NCBI GenBank assembly: GCA_905479535.1
Contig: CAJQMW010000547.1
Location: 1 to 8,174 of the forward strand
Direction of reading: 5' to 3'
Source: an uncultured Maribacter sp.
Lineage (GTDB): Bacteria > Bacteroidota > Bacteroidia > Flavobacteriales > Flavobacteriaceae
DNA length: 8,174 nt
Shown in pieces: positions 6,205-8,174 of the stretch. Numbering within the stretch: position 1 is the first letter of the stretch; each line of letters begins with the position of its first letter. Below the pieces are notes generated by a model. That model saw only the letters and a list, made by a program, of their open reading frames with translations. It did not search any database and had not been told where the DNA came from. Made by a program: the position numbers and the translations under genes.

Positions 6205-7431
6205 ATGCTCAAAACCACTTTAGATATCCAAAAAATCCGTAAAGATTTCCCCATACTCAAAAGAGAAGTCAGCGGTAAACCGCTGGTGTATCTGGACAAT
6301 GCCGCTACCTCCCAGACCCCACAGCAGGTTATAGATGTGATAGTAGATTACTATCAAAACTACAATGCCAATATCCACCGGGGCGTACACGCGCTTTCAC
6401 AAGAGGCAACGGATAAATACGAACAGGCCAGAGTAAAGATTCAAAGGCATTTTAACGCTGCAAAACCCCACGAAATAATCTTTACATCGGGGACTACCCA
6501 TAGCATCAATATTGTGGCCAACGGATTTTCATCACTTATTAAAAAAGGAGATGAAATTTTAGTATCCGCCATGGAGCATCATTCCAATATCGTGCCGTGG
6601 CAAATGCTATGCGAGCGGACCGGGGCGATTTTAAAAGTGATTCCCATGAACCAAGAGGGGGAGTTGTTAATGGATGTTTATGACGATCTGCTTTCGGACA
6701 CAACCAAATTGGTATTCTGCAACCATATCTCGAATGCATTAGGAACGATTAATCCGATAGAAGAAATCATTGAAAAGGCACACAAAGTAGGTGCTGCAGT
6801 ACTAATAGATGGCGCCCAAGCCGCTCCTCATTTAGTGGCCGATGTTCAAAAACTGGATGTTGATTTCTATACCGTATCTGCCCATAAAATATGTGGGCCC
6901 ACAGGAGTGGGAATGTTATACGGTAAGGAAGATTGGTTGAACAAGTTGCCTCCGTATCAAGGTGGAGGTGAGATGATTGCAGAGGTTACTTTTGAGAAAA
7001 CGACCTATGCAGATTTGCCTCATAAGTTTGAAGCTGGAACGCCCAATATATGTGGCGGAATCGCTTTTGGTGCTGCTTTGGACTATATGAATGCTATTGG
7101 TTTTAAAGCTATCGCGGAATATGAGTATGAGTTACTCACCTATGCCACACAGGAGTTATTAAAAATAGACGGACTTAAAATTTACGGAACCGCTAAAAAT
7201 AAGACTTCGGTTATTTCTTTCAATATTAAGGGAATACACCCTTATGACATTGGAAGTATTTTGGACAAATTGGGTATAGCTGTGCGCACGGGCCACCATT
7301 GCGCCCAACCTATTATGGATTTCTACAAAATACCAGGAACCGTACGAGCAAGTTTTAGCTTTTACAATACCAAGGAGGAGGTAGATGTTTTGGTGAAAGG
7401 AGTGGAACGGGCAAAAGCAATGTTGCTTTAG
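6205..7431 (+). CDS. sufS: Cysteine desulfurase SufS
   Basis: SufS (408 residues, usual length) is a PLP-dependent class II cysteine desulfurase that converts L-cysteine to L-alanine and an enzyme persulfide. Visible landmarks are 'VYLDNAATSQTP' (28-39), 'TSGTTHSIN' (94-102), H125 in 'AMEHHSN', D202 and Q205 in 'IDGAQ' for PLP contacts, the Schiff-base lysine K228 in 'VSAHKICGPTG', and the catalytic C366 in 'RTGHHCAQP'. K228 and C366 lie two residues from their E. coli SufS counterparts (K226, C364). The short 'RTGHHCAQP' active-site loop marks the group II (SufS/CsdA) type rather than IscS. ATG 6205 has little Shine-Dalgarno signal, as is usual in Bacteroidota. Its activator sufE follows after 73 bp. 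Confidence 0.97.
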   Translation: MLKTTLDIQKIRKDFPILKREVSGKPLVYLDNAATSQTPQQVIDVIVDYYQNYNANIHRGVHALSQEATDKYEQARVKIQRHFNAAKPHEIIFTSGTTHSINIVANGFSSLIKKGDEILVSAMEHHSNIVPWQMLCERTGAILKVIPMNQEGELLMDVYDDLLSDTTKLVFCNHISNALGTINPIEEIIEKAHKVGAAVLIDGAQAAPHLVADVQKLDVDFYTVSAHKICGPTGVGMLYGKEDWLNKLPPYQGGGEMIAEVTFEKTTYADLPHKFEAGTPNICGGIAFGAALDYMNAIGFKAIAEYEYELLTYATQELLKIDGLKIYGTAKNKTSVISFNIKGIHPYDIGSILDKLGIAVRTGHHCAQPIMDFYKIPGTVRASFSFYNTKEEVDVLVKGVERAKAMLL

Positions 7432-7459
7432 ACCATTATCCGATCATTAACTTAAAGTA

Positions 7460-7490
7460 TTGAAATCCATCTATTCTTATCGTATTTTTG
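7460..7490 (+). promoter_or_regulatory. Strong Bacteroidota-type promoter match in front of sufE
   Basis: TTG (7460-7462), a 20-bp spacer and TATTTTTG (7483-7490) match both halves of the consensus TTG-N19-21-TAnnTTTG. Transcription would start around 7496-7498, a few bases before the sufE ATG at 7505, leaving a very short leader. The match is better than the one in front of sufA. The same TTG could be misread as a start codon for an N-terminally extended SufE. Chance matches occur in A+T-rich DNA, so transcript mapping would decide. Confidence 0.55.
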
Positions 7491-7504
7491 TGGAAAACGG
7501 AGAA

Positions 7505-7927
7505 ATGGAAATTAAGGAGATACAGGCGGAAATAGTTGACGAATTTGCCATGTTCGAGGATTGGATGCAGCGGTATGAATACATGATAGAGCTCGGAAAA
7601 TCCCTTCCTATGATCGATGAAGAATTCAAGACCGATGACAATATTATTAAAGGATGTCAAAGTAAGGTCTGGGTACATGCGGAACTTCAGGACGAAAAGT
7701 TGGTCTTTACAGCGGATAGTGATGCCATTATTACCAAAGGAATTATTGCCATATTGATCAGAGCTTTTAGCAACCAGAAACCGCAGGATATTATTGACGC
7801 GGACACAGAATTTATAGACGAGATAGGATTAAAGGAGCATTTGTCTCCTACAAGGGCGAATGGCCTGGTAAGTATGATCAAGCAGCTTAAGTTATATGCC
7901 GTGGCTTACCAAACACAATTGAATTAA
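7505..7927 (+). CDS. sufE: Cysteine desulfuration protein SufE
   Basis: SufE (140 residues from ATG 7505, the family's usual size) stimulates SufS and accepts its persulfide sulfur for transfer to SufB. The acceptor cysteine is C51 in 'IIKGCQSKVWV', at the same number as E. coli SufE C51 when this start is used. The N-terminus 'MEIKEIQAEIVDEFAMFEDW' and 'YMIELGKSLPMID' fit the family, and a late 'L.PTRANGL' motif (residues 113-121) is also present. An extended frame opening at TTG 7460 would add 15 atypical residues and use the -33 box of the predicted promoter, so I reject it. The gene lies 73 bp after sufS and 93 bp before the DUF59 gene. Confidence 0.93.
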   Translation: MEIKEIQAEIVDEFAMFEDWMQRYEYMIELGKSLPMIDEEFKTDDNIIKGCQSKVWVHAELQDEKLVFTADSDAIITKGIIAILIRAFSNQKPQDIIDADTEFIDEIGLKEHLSPTRANGLVSMIKQLKLYAVAYQTQLN

Positions 7928-8005
7928 GTTTATAGGTTATCCGGCTTTTGGCCTTGTTAATGAGTTTGTAAGAAAAACACTCATTAAACTTTTAACCTAT
8001 AAACT
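7927..8005. repeat. Nested inverted repeats between sufE and the DUF59 gene
   Basis: The outer arms AGTTTATAGGTTA (7927-7939) and TAACCTATAAACT (7993-8005) are perfectly complementary over 13 bp. The inner arms TTAATGAGT (7957-7965) and ACTCATTAA (7979-7987) add 9 bp. Together they can fold most of the 93-bp gap into one long two-tier hairpin, starting at the last base of the sufE stop codon. The stems are A+T-rich and no T-run follows, so this looks more like an mRNA processing or stability element, or a small palindromic insertion, than a standard terminator. Confidence 0.7.
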
Positions 8006-8020
8006 CCTAAACTTAAAATT

Positions 8021-8174
8021 ATGAGCGAATTAGATGTAGCAGAAGATAGTGCCGAACTAGGCGAAAAAATTGTAAAGATCTTAAAGACGATTTATGATCC
8101 TGAGATACCCGTGGATATTTATGAACTGTGACTGATATACGATGTTTTGGTTAACGAGGACAACGAGGTAAAAA
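8021..8174 (+). pseudogene. sufT: DUF59/SufT-like SUF-associated protein, 5' part with in-frame stop
   Basis: The frame from ATG 8021 encodes 'MSELDVAEDSAELGEKIVK', then 'TIYDPEIPVDIYEL', stops at TGA (8129-8131) after 36 codons, and resumes in the same frame with 'LIYDVLVNEDNEVK' to the window edge. In this family (DUF59/MIP18; SUF_assoc, about 100-110 residues in Flavobacteriia) the motif reads 'DPEIPVDIYELGLIYDV'. The TGA thus replaces a highly conserved glycine codon, most simply GGA to TGA by one substitution. Downstream homology stays in the same frame, so this is not a frameshift. DUF59 proteins such as SufT act in Fe-S maturation, and this position at the end of a suf operon is typical. 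The stop may be a true mutation or a sequence error near the end of an assembly; the rest of the gene is outside the window. Confidence 0.8.

Noticed and set aside
8129..8131. Alternative genetic code in which UGA encodes glycine (as in SR1/Gracilibacteria), or UGA as selenocysteine
   Set aside because: sufB ends at TGA exactly at the conserved C-terminal 'SVG', so UGA acts as a stop here. No other gene in the window has an internal UGA. The replaced residue is glycine, not cysteine, which argues against selenocysteine.
8126..8134. Programmed frameshift at CTG TGA C, resembling the prfB CTT TGA C site
   Set aside because: A +1 shift meets another TGA after one codon, and a -1 shift gives a sequence unlike the family. 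The downstream homology is in the original frame.

Overview
The window carries an almost complete SUF iron-sulphur cluster assembly operon from a member of the Bacteroidota, most likely a marine Flavobacteriaceae (Maribacter/Zobellia-like; genus not determinable from the sequence alone). The reasons are the flavobacterial gene order sufA-sufB-sufC-sufD-sufS-sufE-DUF59, promoter matches to the Bacteroidota pattern TTG-N19-21-TAnnTTTG, weak or absent Shine-Dalgarno sequences, moderate A+T content, and intergenic palindromic elements of types common in this family. All genes lie on the + strand.

Layout. Positions 2-310 hold the 3' end of a surface or secreted choice-of-anchor B (LVIVD-repeat) protein. 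It is followed closely by a short lipoprotein with three propeller-like repeats (315-946), whose frame is broken by an apparent one-base deletion near 429-440. The gap 947-1072 holds a probable promoter (-7 box 1036-1043) with two dyads. The SUF genes follow: sufA (1073-1402, A-type carrier), sufB (1539-2984, scaffold), a metallo-beta-lactamase-fold lipoprotein resembling N-acyl-homoserine lactonases (3075-3944), sufC (3951-4703, ATPase), sufD (4767-6083, scaffold partner), sufS (6205-7431, cysteine desulfurase), sufE (7505-7927, sulfur-transfer partner) and the start of a DUF59/SufT-like gene (8021 to the window end). That last gene has an in-frame TGA at 8129-8131 in place of a conserved glycine codon.

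How the genes work together (established for the family): SufS removes sulfur from cysteine as a persulfide, SufE accepts it and passes it to the SufB-SufC-SufD scaffold, SufC ATP hydrolysis drives cluster formation at the SufB/SufD interface, and SufA-type proteins and DUF59 proteins act in cluster delivery or maturation. All key catalytic residues of SufA, SufB, SufC, SufD, SufS and SufE are present.

The less ordinary points are: (1) the exported MBL-fold lipoprotein inserted between sufB and sufC, only 6 bp from sufC; (2) five intergenic gaps that each carry a different short inverted or tandem repeat, including a perfect 25-bp inverted pair bracketing the sufA-sufB gap whose second arm ends at the base before the sufB ATG; (3) a strong promoter match directly in front of sufE; (4) the nonsense codon in the DUF59 gene. 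I see no phage, CRISPR array, transposase, tRNA or rRNA. No clearly novel system is evident; the accessory MBL gene and the repeat architecture are the best leads.
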